Origin: Betaproteobacteria bacterium RIFCSPLOWO2_12_FULL_62_58
GTDB taxonomy: Bacteria; Pseudomonadota; Gammaproteobacteria; Burkholderiales; SG8-41
DNA length: 49,130 bases
NCBI GenBank assembly: GCA_001772005.1
Contig: MERI01000237.1
Span: 1 to 49,130, forward strand
Direction: 5' to 3'
Shown here: piece by piece, positions 28,285-36,870 of the stretch
Position numbering within the stretch: position 1 is the first letter of the stretch
How the letters are laid out: the number at the start of each line of letters is the position of its first letter
Notes under the pieces: model-generated
Told to the model about the DNA's origin: nothing
Database searches by the model: none
What the model saw: the letters and a program-made list of their open reading frames with translations, nothing else
Made by a program: the position numbers and the translations under genes

Positions 28285-29079
28285 ATGCAGGTATTGAGCC
28301 CGGGACTCAATCTGTCCGATTTCCTCGAGCGCATCCCGATCGTGAAGGAGCGGGTGCTGATGCTCGATTATAACGGCACGCTGGCGCCATTCCAGGTTCG
28401 GCTGGAGCGCGCATCGCCCTATCCCGGCGTGACGGAGGCGCTCAGGGATCTGATGGATGCCGGCGGCACGCGCGTGGTCATCGTGAGCGGCCGGCGCGCC
28501 GAGGATCTCGTCCCGCTGCTAGCGCTCGTGAAGCACCCCGAAATCTGGGGCGGCCACGGATGGGAACGCTTGCTGCCCGACGGCAGGCTCAGAGTTCAGG
28601 AGCCGTCACCCGCTGAAATGCGGGTCCTGGAGCAAGCCATGCAGATGGCGCAGGAATTGCTTCGCGCGGGCGCGAGAGTCGAGCGCAAGCCGGGGAGCAT
28701 TGCTTTACACTGGCGGGGGCTGCCCGCGCTTGCGGTCGCCAGAATCCAGGAGCGCGCACGGGCCAGTTGGTCCACTCTTGCCCAGGGCGACGCGCTCGAT
28801 CTTCTGGCGTTCGACGGCGGCATCGAGTTGCGGGCGAAGGGATGCAACAAGCAGCACGCGATCAAGGCCGTTCTGTCGGAAACGGGGCCGGACAGCGCGA
28901 TAGCTTATCTCGGTGATGACATCACCGACGAGGATGCCTTCGTCGCGGTCAAGCCGCGGGGCGTGGCGGTGCTGGTCCGGCCGCAGTTTCGTGAAACCGC
29001 GGCTGACGTCTGGATTCGTCCGCCGCGCGAACTGCTGGCGTTCGTGCGGCACTGGCGGGTGAAAGGGAGCAAATCGTGA
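28285..29079 (+). CDS. trehalose-phosphatase paralogue with altered HAD motif (DYNGT)
   Basis: A 264-residue paralogue of the OtsB at 9900; the N-termini align over VLSP...FLERI...VKERVLMLDY. HAD motif I reads DYNGTLAPF: the nucleophile Asp28 is kept, but the acid/base at residue 30 is Asn (codon aac at 28372) instead of Asp. The other motifs, IVSGRRAED, GCNKQHAIKAV and YLGDDITDEDAF, are intact, so the fold and metal site look preserved. In HAD phosphatases loss of the second Asp usually cripples turnover, so this may be a pseudoenzyme, a sugar-phosphate sensor or an OtsA partner. The stop overlaps the GTG start of the MscS gene. Confidence 0.9.
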   Translation: MQVLSPGLNLSDFLERIPIVKERVLMLDYNGTLAPFQVRLERASPYPGVTEALRDLMDAGGTRVVIVSGRRAEDLVPLLALVKHPEIWGGHGWERLLPDGRLRVQEPSPAEMRVLEQAMQMAQELLRAGARVERKPGSIALHWRGLPALAVARIQERARASWSTLAQGDALDLLAFDGGIELRAKGCNKQHAIKAVLSETGPDSAIAYLGDDITDEDAFVAVKPRGVAVLVRPQFRETAADVWIRPPRELLAFVRHWRVKGSKS

Positions 29080-30155
29080 AGCTTCTCTACGAGGCGTGGC
29101 GCGCGAACGACCTTTACGACTGGACGATCGCCGCTGCCATCGTGGCCGGCGTCGCGGTCGCCATACTCGTGATCGAGTATGTGGCCCTGCGCGTGGTGAC
29201 GGTGCTGTCCCGGCGCACCGCGACGCCCATCGTCGATGTCCTCGCGCAGGCGATCACAGCAACCAAGGCTTGGCTGCTGTTCCCGGTGGCGATTTATGCC
29301 GGCGCCTCAGCGGTCGATCTGCCGCGCAAGCTAGAGCAGCTGGTGGACACGGTCGTGGTGGTGGCGCTCATGGTGCAGGCCGCGTTGTGGGCGAACCGCT
29401 TCATTCGGAGCAGCTTCGAGCGGCAGATCGCGAGGCGGCGCGGGGTGGACGGGGGGGCCGTCACCACGCTCTCGCTGCTCGGTGTCGCCGCGCGTGTGTC
29501 GATATGGATGCTTACGGGTCTGCTTGTACTCAATCACCTCAAGTTCGACATCACCGCCCTCATTGCGGGATTGGGGATCGGCGGAGTGGCGGTGGCGCTG
29601 GCCGTGCAGAATATCCTCGGCGATCTTTTCGCCTCATTGTCGATCGCGCTCGACAAGCCGTTTGTGGTCGGTGATTTCGTGGTGGTTGGCGAGTTGCGCG
29701 GCACCGTCGAGCGGATCGGTTTGAAGACCACGCACGTGCGCAGCCTTGACGGCGAGTTGATCGTGTTCTCGAACGCCGACCTGCTGAAAAGCCACATCCG
29801 GAACTTCAAGCGCATGCAGGAGCGCCGCATCGCGTTCCCCGTGGGCGTCACTTACCAGACGCCGCTCGAGAAGCTTGAGCGCATACCGGCGATCCTGCGC
29901 GAGGCCGTGGAACACCGGGACAGGACGCGCTTTGACCGGGCGCACTTCAAGGCTTATGGCGACTTCGCCCTGCAGTTCGAGGTGGTCTATTACGTGCTGA
30001 GTCCGGAATTCAACGTGTATATGGATGTGCAGCAGGCGATCAACGTGGAGATTTACCGGCGCTTTGGCGAAGAGGGCATCGAGTTCGCCTATCCGACGCA
30101 GACCGTGTTCGTGCAGAGCGCCGCGGCCCCGGCCGCCTCAGCGGCGGGAGGATAA
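29076..30155 (+). CDS. MscS-family mechanosensitive ion channel
   Basis: A 359-residue channel of the MscS family, expected in the inner membrane, where it opens under tension to release solutes. About four N-terminal hydrophobic segments are followed by the pore helix ALIAGLGIGGVAVALAVQ (about residues 162-179) and NILGDLFASLSIALDKPF. The cytosolic beta domain contains VGDFVVVGELRGTVERIGL, and the C-terminal alpha/beta domain ends in EGIEFAYPTQTVF. The start is a GTG that overlaps the TGA of the upstream otsB paralogue, and otsA starts 4 bases downstream. This order ties a solute-release channel to trehalose synthesis. Confidence 0.93.
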   Translation: MKLLYEAWRANDLYDWTIAAAIVAGVAVAILVIEYVALRVVTVLSRRTATPIVDVLAQAITATKAWLLFPVAIYAGASAVDLPRKLEQLVDTVVVVALMVQAALWANRFIRSSFERQIARRRGVDGGAVTTLSLLGVAARVSIWMLTGLLVLNHLKFDITALIAGLGIGGVAVALAVQNILGDLFASLSIALDKPFVVGDFVVVGELRGTVERIGLKTTHVRSLDGELIVFSNADLLKSHIRNFKRMQERRIAFPVGVTYQTPLEKLERIPAILREAVEHRDRTRFDRAHFKAYGDFALQFEVVYYVLSPEFNVYMDVQQAINVEIYRRFGEEGIEFAYPTQTVFVQSAAAPAASAAGG

Positions 30156-30158
30156 AAC

Positions 30159-31658
30159 ATGGGAGCGCGCGCCCGGCAACGCCTCGTCGTGGTATCGAAC
30201 CGCCTGCCGTTCGTGTTCAAGCGCGGCCCGGGCGGGCGCTGGCGCACCGAACGCGGTTCGGGCGGGTTGGTTTCAGCGCTGCTGCCCGTGTTGCGCGACC
30301 GCGGCGGTTCGTGGATCGGCTGGCCGGGCACCGCGGAAACCGGGCCTGACTTGGACGCGGCGGTGGCCGCCGCCGGCGGCGACGTCGGGTTCGCGCTCAG
30401 ACCGGTGACCCTGGATGCCCGGCAAGTCGGCGATTACTATTACGGTTTCTCCAACGAGATCATCTGGCCGCTGTTCCACGATCTGCAGTCGCTGTGCAAC
30501 TTTGAGCCCGCCTACTGGGGCGCCTACAAGGAGGTAAACCGCAAGTACGCCAAAGCCGCGCTCGCCGCGAGCAGGGCGGGGGATTTCATCTGGGTGCACG
30601 ATTACCACCTGATGAACGTGGCCGCGGAACTGCGTGCGCTCGGCTGCCGGGCCCGAGTCGGTTTTTTTCTGCACATTCCGTTCCCGTCGCCCGACATCTA
30701 CTTCAATCTGCCGTGGCGGCTGACGCTGCTGCACGCACTGCTGCAGTACGACCTGGTCGGATTTCAGACACTGCGCGATCGCCGCAACTTCATCCAGTGT
30801 CTGAGGCTGCTGATGGACGATGTCTCGGTCCAGGGCAAGGGGCAGGTGGTGTCGGTCACCGCCGGCCGCCGCACCATGCGCATCGGCAACTTCCCGATCA
30901 GCATCGATTACAATGCGTTCATGCGCCAGGCGGCGGCTGACGAAGTGGCGCAGCGTGCGCAGGAACTGCATCGGATGCTGCCCAAACGCAAGCTCATCCT
31001 CGGCGTCGACCGGCTCGACTACACCAAGGGCATTCCTCATCGCCTGAAGGCGTTCCGCACGGCGCTCGAGCGCTATCCGAAGCTGCGCGAGCGCATCTCG
31101 CTGATCCAGGTCGTGGTGCCGAGCCGCGTCGACATTCCGCAATACCGCGAGCTCAAGTCCAGGATCGAACAGCTGGTGGGCGAGATCAACGGGAATTTTG
31201 TGCGGCCCGGCGGCTGGGTGCCGGTATGGTACGTGTTCGGCAGCTTGAGCCGCACCGATCTGCTCGCCTACTACCGCGCCGCCGACATCGCGCTCATTAC
31301 GCCGTTCAAGGACGGCATGAACCTGGTGGCCAAGGAGTATTGTGCGTGCAGCATCGAGGAGGAATGCGTGCTGATCCTGTCCGAGTTCGCGGGCGCGGCG
31401 GCACAGCTGCAGCGCGGCGCGCTGCTGGTCAATCCCTACGACATCGAGGGCGTCGCTGATACCATCCACCGGGCGTTCACGATGAGCGATGAAGAGCGGC
31501 GCTCGCGCATGCGGCGGCTGCGGCGTTCGATCCGCGACAGCGATATCTTCTGGTGGGTGGACAGTTTCCTGCGGGCGGCGATCGCCAAGGACCTGAGTGC
31601 GTTCCCGCTGCCTGAGAAGCACGTCTCCGAAGCGGTGGCCGACTACGTCCCGATCTGA
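30159..31658 (+). CDS. otsA: trehalose-6-phosphate synthase
   Basis: A 499-residue GT20 enzyme that makes trehalose-6-phosphate from a nucleotide-glucose and glucose-6-phosphate. Motifs are VVVSNRLPF, RGSGGLVSALLP, WVHDYHLMNVAAEL, FFLHIPFPSPDIY, GVDRLDYTKGIPHRL (the arginine and lysine that bind the donor phosphates) and TPFKDGMNLVAKEY. Length and motif order are normal. A gggagg sequence precedes the ATG. It ends the plus-strand island and converges with the response regulator at 31782. The catalytically intact otsB is 20 kb upstream, while the altered paralogue is only 1 kb upstream. Confidence 0.95.
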   Translation: MGARARQRLVVVSNRLPFVFKRGPGGRWRTERGSGGLVSALLPVLRDRGGSWIGWPGTAETGPDLDAAVAAAGGDVGFALRPVTLDARQVGDYYYGFSNEIIWPLFHDLQSLCNFEPAYWGAYKEVNRKYAKAALAASRAGDFIWVHDYHLMNVAAELRALGCRARVGFFLHIPFPSPDIYFNLPWRLTLLHALLQYDLVGFQTLRDRRNFIQCLRLLMDDVSVQGKGQVVSVTAGRRTMRIGNFPISIDYNAFMRQAAADEVAQRAQELHRMLPKRKLILGVDRLDYTKGIPHRLKAFRTALERYPKLRERISLIQVVVPSRVDIPQYRELKSRIEQLVGEINGNFVRPGGWVPVWYVFGSLSRTDLLAYYRAADIALITPFKDGMNLVAKEYCACSIEEECVLILSEFAGAAAQLQRGALLVNPYDIEGVADTIHRAFTMSDEERRSRMRRLRRSIRDSDIFWWVDSFLRAAIAKDLSAFPLPEKHVSEAVADYVPI

Positions 31659-31781
31659 TCGGTCTGCTTCTGAATTCGCTGCGGCGCAACTGCGGGTTTG
31701 CCCGCCACCTCAATTGCCGAGTGTATGCCGTTATTCGCCGGCATCTATTTCGCGCCCGTCCGCTTTCCCGAATAATCCGGA

Positions 31782-32408
31782 TCAAATGTTCTTGTCCGCA
31801 GTGAGCGCGAACCGCACCAGTTCGGCGACATTGCGCGCACCGAGCTTGGTCATCAGGCTCGCCTTGTGCACCTCGACCGTGCGCGGGCTGATTACGAGAA
31901 CGCGGGCGATTTCCTTGGCATGCAGGCCTTTCCCGACCAGATCCAGAACTTCCCGCTCGCGGCGCGTGATCTTGGCGAGCTTCGCAGCCTCGTCGCTGTC
32001 GGTGGCAGCGTGCTGAATCCGCCCCAACTCCTTTTTCAAGCCTTTCTCGATCGCCGCTCGCAGATCCGCCTCATCAAAGGGCTTCTCAAGAAAATCCACG
32101 GCTTCCAATTGGAATGCCGCTCGCGCCGACGACACGTCTCCGTGCGCGGTAATGATCAAAAACGGCATGCGGCTGCCGCGGGCGCGCAGTTCATCCTGCA
32201 TCTCGAGGCCGCTCTTGCCGGGCAGCTTGAGGTCGGCTATTACACATCCGCTCCATTGATCCTGGTACGCGGCGAGGAACGTCTCCGCGCCGTCGAAGCA
32301 CGCGGTGCGGTAACCCAGCAGCCCCAGCATTAACGATAGCGAGTCGCGCATGGACGCATCGTCGTCCACGATGTAGATGGTGCAGCCATGATCCGTCGCG
32401 TCACTCAT
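31782..32408 (-). CDS. FixJ-type response regulator (receiver plus LuxR-type HTH)
   Basis: A 208-residue regulator. The receiver domain has the acidic pocket VDDDASM, phospho-acceptor Asp59 (VIADLKLPG), Thr in IITAHGD and Lys in FLEKPFDEADL. After a linker the LuxR/FixJ HTH reads ITRREREVLDLVGKGLHAKEIA and ISPRTVEVHKASLMTKLGA. I chose the ATG at 32408 (MSDATDHGCTIYIVDDD); it overlaps the kinase stop by 8 bases, so the pair is translationally coupled. Likely targets are its own promoter (see the inverted repeat at 34068) and possibly neighbouring genes. A role in the trehalose island is possible only by proximity. Confidence 0.92.
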   Translation of the reverse strand: MSDATDHGCTIYIVDDDASMRDSLSLMLGLLGYRTACFDGAETFLAAYQDQWSGCVIADLKLPGKSGLEMQDELRARGSRMPFLIITAHGDVSSARAAFQLEAVDFLEKPFDEADLRAAIEKGLKKELGRIQHAATDSDEAAKLAKITRREREVLDLVGKGLHAKEIARVLVISPRTVEVHKASLMTKLGARNVAELVRFALTADKNI

Positions 32409-34044
32409 CCGCAGCTTCGGTCGGTAACACAAGGTCGAATTCGCCGTGCCGGCTGTCGGTCGCAGCCAGAGAGCCGCCGTGCGCTTCAGCTATGGCGCGA
32501 CAGATGGACAGGCCGATTCCCATGCCGGTTGCCTTATTGGTGGAAAAAGGCTCGAACAGGCGTTGCCGCGTCAAGGGCGACACACCTTCTCCAGTATCCG
32601 CGATGCGAAATACGATGCGCCGTTCTTTCAGCATGCGGGTCGATACGGTAACCCCTTTTTTTCCCGGCGGCAGGCCCGCCACGGCCTCGAATGCGTTGGC
32701 AATCAGATTGCGCAGCACCAGCTCGATCTGCACCCGATCCACCAGCAGCGTTCGCGTGCCATCGTCACCGTCCACCCGGAACGTCACATCCCCGGACGGG
32801 TTGAGCTTCTCCGCGACGGCGCGCGTGCTCTCCAATAGTTTACCGACTTTGACCGGTTCGAGCCGCAGCGTCCCTGCGCGAAAGAAGTCCCGCAGCCGTC
32901 CCACCACCTCGGCGGCCCGCCTTGATTCCTGAATCATTTTCCCGATCGTGGCGTTCAGCTCGGAATGGGGGACAGCGTCCTCGCCTCGGCGCAGCATGAT
33001 CTGGCAGGCGCTGCCGTAGTTGTGCAGTGCGGCAAGCGGCTGGTTGATTTCGTGGGCGATCGCGCCCGCCATTTCGCCGGCGGCCGCCAGCCGCAGCGAG
33101 CGCTTGAGATCTTCTACCGCCCGCGCCCGCTCGTCCACGATGATTCCCAGAGCCAGACCCGTGAGTGTAAGCGCGGATACCAGTGCCTGCAGTTCCACGA
33201 CGGCAAGGGATTGCAGGGCCCCAACCTGGGCACCCAGCACCACGCCAACCTGAACCACGCCCGAGGCCGCTGCGGCGCCGCTCAGGCCGCTGCGCGAGGC
33301 GATCCAGATCAGGGGCAGGAACAGGAGATAAAAGTACTGCTGCGGTTCGCCGCCGCTTTGGAACATGAAGAAAACCAGTCCGACCAAGGTGACGAACTGC
33401 AGCGCGGTTTCCGGTTTGCGCCAGGACTGGATCAGGTGTTGGCGCCCCGCGGGATCCGCCGCAACCATGAGCAGCGGCGCGGTGACGAGCACCCCGACCG
33501 TATCGCCCAGCCAGAACTGAAATGCTCCGGCGATAAACGAGCCTCCAACGCGAAAGCCCGCGGCCCAGAGTACTCCCACGTAGAAAGCGCCGATGATCGC
33601 AGAGCCCACTGCCGTGACCGCGATAAAGATCCACAGTTGCCGCGTATCGTGCAGTCTGCCGTAGAACTGGAAGCGTAACCTGAGCGCCGCAGCGATCCCG
33701 GTGTAGCCTGCGGCGAGGACCAGCGAGGTCACGATCGAAAGCTGCAAGCCGCCCGGCGCATCGCGAATCAGCACATCGCCAACGAGGATCGCTGCGAATA
33801 CAACCGGTGCATAACGCAGCCCGCCGAGCAGCATCCAGACGATGCTCAATGCCGGCGGTGGATTCCAGGGCGTAATGTTGAACGGGCCGAGCGGGTAAAT
33901 GGAGCTCGCCCAGTCGAGGGCCACATAACACGCGCCGAACAACACCGCGTCCCTCGCGTGAGCCGCGAGCGAACGGCGCGCACCGATTACCCGGAAATCA
34001 GCCAACGTAAACGCGCTCCACAATGCACGGTCTGGCGTGTCCAA
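32401..34044 (-). CDS. MASE1-domain sensor histidine kinase
   Basis: A 547-residue membrane kinase. Residues about 30-300 form a MASE1-type sensor with about eight hydrophobic segments (WMLLGGLRYAPVVFAAILVGD, IFIAVTAVGSAIIGAFYVGV, YFYLLFLPLIWIASRSGLSG). The HisKA helix carries His331 in AIAHEINQPLAALHNYG. The ATPase domain has LRNLIANAFEAV (N box), FRIADTGEGV (G1) and TGMGIGLSICRAIAEAHGG (G2). The start appears to be a TTG at 34044 with a weak ribosome-binding site; no nearby ATG or GTG gives a better start. It forms an operon with the response regulator. Signal unknown. Confidence 0.92.
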   Translation of the reverse strand: MDTPDRALWSAFTLADFRVIGARRSLAAHARDAVLFGACYVALDWASSIYPLGPFNITPWNPPPALSIVWMLLGGLRYAPVVFAAILVGDVLIRDAPGGLQLSIVTSLVLAAGYTGIAAALRLRFQFYGRLHDTRQLWIFIAVTAVGSAIIGAFYVGVLWAAGFRVGGSFIAGAFQFWLGDTVGVLVTAPLLMVAADPAGRQHLIQSWRKPETALQFVTLVGLVFFMFQSGGEPQQYFYLLFLPLIWIASRSGLSGAAAASGVVQVGVVLGAQVGALQSLAVVELQALVSALTLTGLALGIIVDERARAVEDLKRSLRLAAAGEMAGAIAHEINQPLAALHNYGSACQIMLRRGEDAVPHSELNATIGKMIQESRRAAEVVGRLRDFFRAGTLRLEPVKVGKLLESTRAVAEKLNPSGDVTFRVDGDDGTRTLLVDRVQIELVLRNLIANAFEAVAGLPPGKKGVTVSTRMLKERRIVFRIADTGEGVSPLTRQRLFEPFSTNKATGMGIGLSICRAIAEAHGGSLAATDSRHGEFDLVLPTEAADE

Positions 34045-34067
34045 TCGCCTATTCGGCGGGCGGCAAG

Positions 34068-34087
34068 TACGTAATTCTCCTTACGTC
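34068..34087. promoter_or_regulatory. inverted repeat, candidate operator upstream of the sensor kinase
   Basis: tacgtaa (34068-34074) and ttacgtc (34081-34087) form a near-perfect inverted repeat with a 6-base centre, 24-43 bases upstream of the kinase start. Site type and position suit autoregulation by the FixJ-type regulator, but that is inference. Confidence 0.4.
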
Positions 34088-34278
34088 AACTTTCGAATAC
34101 CCGCTGCGCGGCACCGGCGCTATTATGCGCTCCTAAGGAGTGCACAGCCCGCGCATGCGGAATTGTGGCACTTCGTGGGCGAAGTGAAAATTGCCATGGT
34201 GATTTCCGCGAACCGGCCGATCATAAACCCGTTGTCCGATCTCGTTGGCGCCGGATGCGGGGCGCCACGGTGACAGAG

Positions 34279-34428
34279 ATGCTTGATCTCGAAGCGTGGG
34301 TCGCGTGGATCCGCTCGCTGGATACGGGATGGCTCTTTCTGCTGATCCTGCTGTTCGTGGTCGCGGTCGTGGTGCTGTGGAGCAGCGGCCTCAAATCGGA
34401 CAAAACCAGGGAGTCGAAGTATGACTGA
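34279..34428 (+). CDS. small single-span membrane protein, unknown function
   Basis: A 49-residue open frame, MLDLEAWVAWIRSLDTGW, then an uninterrupted hydrophobic stretch LFLLILLFVVAVVVLW (about residues 19-34), then a polar tail KSDKTRESKYD. One transmembrane helix with a charged cytoplasmic end is the obvious reading. A GTG at 34270 is an alternative start; neither has a clear ribosome-binding site. It lies 91 bases upstream of a Bug gene on the same strand. I recognise no family. The hydrophobic pattern argues for a real protein, but the length is short. Confidence 0.5.
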   Translation: MLDLEAWVAWIRSLDTGWLFLLILLFVVAVVVLWSSGLKSDKTRESKYD

Positions 34429-34519
34429 TCGAGATCGTGAATGGTACCACGCACGCGTGATCTCGATACGTGAAAGCCGCAATCAGCGCATGCCACAACC
34501 AGACCGGAAGGAGAGAACA

Positions 34520-35488
34520 ATGAAACGCTCACTGATTCGTGCCGCATCGCTTGTGATTCTCTCTGGGATGCTCGCGGCGCCGGCGCTGCATGCCGAGTAT
34601 CCGGAGAAGCCGGTGCGCCTGATTGTGCCGTTCAGCCCCGGCGGTGGAACGGACATCCAGGGGCGGCTACTCGCTGAAAAAATGCGCCAGAGCACCGGGC
34701 AGACATTCATCGTGGATAATCGTACCGGAGCGGGCGGATTGATCGGCGGTCAGATCGCCGCCGACTCGGATCCTGATGGGTACACGATCCTGTTCACGAC
34801 CGCGTCCCTGGCGGTCAATGTGACTCTTTATAGCAAGCGCATGAAATTTAGCGCCACCCGAGACCTGGTCCCTATCACCTGGGTTTCTTCCGCACCGCTC
34901 GTGTTGGTGGTCCATCCCAGCGTGCCGGCGAAGAACGTGAAGGAACTGATCGCCCTGGCCAAGAAGCAACCGGGGGGCCTGACCGCGGGAGTCAATTCGG
35001 TGGGCACCACGAGTCACCTTTCCGCAGAGATGCTGAAACAGATGGCCAAACTGGACTTCGTCATCGTGCCATTCAGAGGCGGCGGGCCTTCGGCGATGGC
35101 CCTGGTTACGGGCGAGATTGACGTCCTTTTTGGGACCGCACCGGCAGCCATGCCGCACATCAAGTCGGGCAGAATAAGAGCGCTGGCCGTGACCACGCCG
35201 AAACGGGCTTCCGTGTTCCCGGATCTGCCGACCATGAATTCGATTTATCCCGGATTCGAATCGGACAACTGGTACGCGATGTTCTTCCCGAAGGGCGTAT
35301 CGAAGGACAAGGTGGCGAAAATCAACGCCGAGGTTGCCAAGGCGCTGAAGGATAAGGACATCGCCGACTTCTATGCGAGAGAAGGTGTGGATCCCGTGGC
35401 GAGTTCTCCCGAAGAACTCGGTGCGTTGATGAAGCGCGAGATCGCGAAGTATGCGGGGATCATCAAGCGCGGCAACATCCGGCTGTAG
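34520..35488 (+). CDS. Bug/TctC-family substrate-binding protein
   Basis: A 322-residue periplasmic binding protein, the normal size for the family. Signal peptide MKRSLIRAASLVILSGMLAA ends at about residue 25 (LHA), followed by EYPEKPVRLIVPFSPGGGTD, the canonical Bug N-terminus with its ligand loop. Other family landmarks are VVDNRTGAGG-like FIVDNRTGAGGLIGG, DPDGYTILFTT, the VHPSVPAKNVKELIALA helix and SGRIRALAVTTPKR. The start is set by ggaaggagag just upstream of ATG 34520; an upstream in-frame ATG at 34421 would bury the signal peptide. The next Bug gene follows 158 bases later. Ligand unknown. Confidence 0.93.
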   Translation: MKRSLIRAASLVILSGMLAAPALHAEYPEKPVRLIVPFSPGGGTDIQGRLLAEKMRQSTGQTFIVDNRTGAGGLIGGQIAADSDPDGYTILFTTASLAVNVTLYSKRMKFSATRDLVPITWVSSAPLVLVVHPSVPAKNVKELIALAKKQPGGLTAGVNSVGTTSHLSAEMLKQMAKLDFVIVPFRGGGPSAMALVTGEIDVLFGTAPAAMPHIKSGRIRALAVTTPKRASVFPDLPTMNSIYPGFESDNWYAMFFPKGVSKDKVAKINAEVAKALKDKDIADFYAREGVDPVASSPEELGALMKREIAKYAGIIKRGNIRL

Positions 35489-35646
35489 CAGGCCATGGAG
35501 CAGCGATCGGCGGCCGCTTTGAACGGAAGACGTGATTTGGCATCGCGACTCAATGGCGGAGATTTTTCGAAAGATCATGTCAAGCGAGGACGCGGAAGAA
35601 AGCATATCCACGGTGGATAACCAATAGGACGAGGAGGCGCTAAACC

Positions 35647-36611
35647 ATGACACTGTTCTATCGTATTACCGTTTCGATTTTCGCTCTTGCGCTTCATTTC
35701 CCGGCGACCGCCGTCGCGCAAGCCTATCCCGAGAAACCGGTACGCGTCATCGTCGTGTTCCCGCCAGGGGGCTCCAACGACGTGGTGGCTCGCATCGTTT
35801 TTCAGAAGATGTCGGAGATGCTGGGCGAACAGTTCGTGATCGACAACCGTGGGGGCGCCGCCGGAGCGATCGGTTCCGAAGTGGTGGCGAACAGCCCCGC
35901 CGACGGCTATACGCTCATGGTGCAGTCGGCCACCCACGTCGCCAATCCGCACGTCTACAAGAAGCTGCCGTATGACCCGCAGCGCGACTTGCAGCCGATC
36001 ACGCAGCTCACCGTCGGCGGCAATGTTGTGGTTGTGCATCCTTCGGTTCCGGCCAAGTCGATAAAAGAATTCATTGCCCTCGCAAAGTCCAGGCCGGGAG
36101 AGCTCAATTACGCTACGGCCGGCGCCGGCAATCTGCTGGGCATCGCGAATTTCAAGATAATGACCGGTATCGATATGGTTCCCATCGCGTACAAGGGAAC
36201 GGGACAGGCGGTAATCTCCCTTATTTCCGGGGAAGTGGGATTTTTTTCATGAACCCGCTGGTCGCCATACCGCACGTCAAATCGGGCAAGCTGCGCGCGC
36301 TGGCCGTGACCTCCACCACGCGCAACCCGGCCCTGCCCAACACGCCGACCGTCGCCGAATCAGGAGTGCCCGGCTTCAAGAACATTACGTGGCATAGCAT
36401 TCTCGTGCCCGCCAGGACGCCCAAGCCCATCGTGACGCGGCTGAACGGCGAATTGGTCAAAATAGTGAACCTGCCCGACGTGAAAGAACGTTTTCGGGAG
36501 CAGGGGCTCACCCCTGTCGGCTCGGCGCCGGAGCAAATGAGCGCGCTGATCAAGGAAGAATCGATCGAGTACGCGAAATTGGTCAAGCAGATCGGCTACC
36601 AGCCGCAGTGA
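35647..36611 (+). pseudogene. Bug/TctC-family gene split by a frameshift in a run of seven T
   Basis: The first frame (35647-36252) encodes a signal peptide (FALALHFPATAVAQ), YPEKPVRVIVVFPPGGSND and the family up to VISLISGEVGFFS, then hits TGA. The second frame (36249-36611) continues with MNPLVAIPHVKSGKLRALAVTS and a complete C-terminal lobe to IGYQPQ. The break is at the seven-T run 36241-36247. Adding one T or removing two restores one continuous protein of about 321 residues. Both halves otherwise look functional and unmutated, so this may be a fresh mutation, a sequencing or assembly homopolymer error, or a slippage site. A purine-rich aggacgaggagg precedes ATG 35647. Confidence 0.85.
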
Positions 36612-36768
36612 ACGGTCTACCGCCAGGGATGCGGGCACATCGCTCACCTGTACGGCCGCACCGACGTCTGACTGTGGCACGAGGCGCCCGCTCCGCCCTC
36701 CAGGAATTTCGACGATGCTGTGGTTCAGGTGTTCCTGGCCGACCTCGGACGCGGGAAGCGAAACCAAC

Positions 36769-36796
36769 GAAACACCCCGCCGCGGCGGGGTGTTTC
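36769..36796. terminator. perfect 28-bp palindrome, probable bidirectional terminator
   Basis: gaaacaccccgccg (36769-36782) is followed at once by its exact reverse complement, with A-runs on the left and T-runs on the right. It lies between the convergent frameshifted Bug gene and the OmpA-like gene. A GC-rich stem bordered by A/T ends fits a Rho-independent terminator working on both strands. The rest of the 259-base gap is featureless. Confidence 0.75.
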
Positions 36797-36870
36797 AAGA
36801 GGCTCGCAACGTGGTGTCTTGCTGGCTGTAGCGAATTTCTTCGCTGCACACCGCTCGTCGATAAGCGCTG

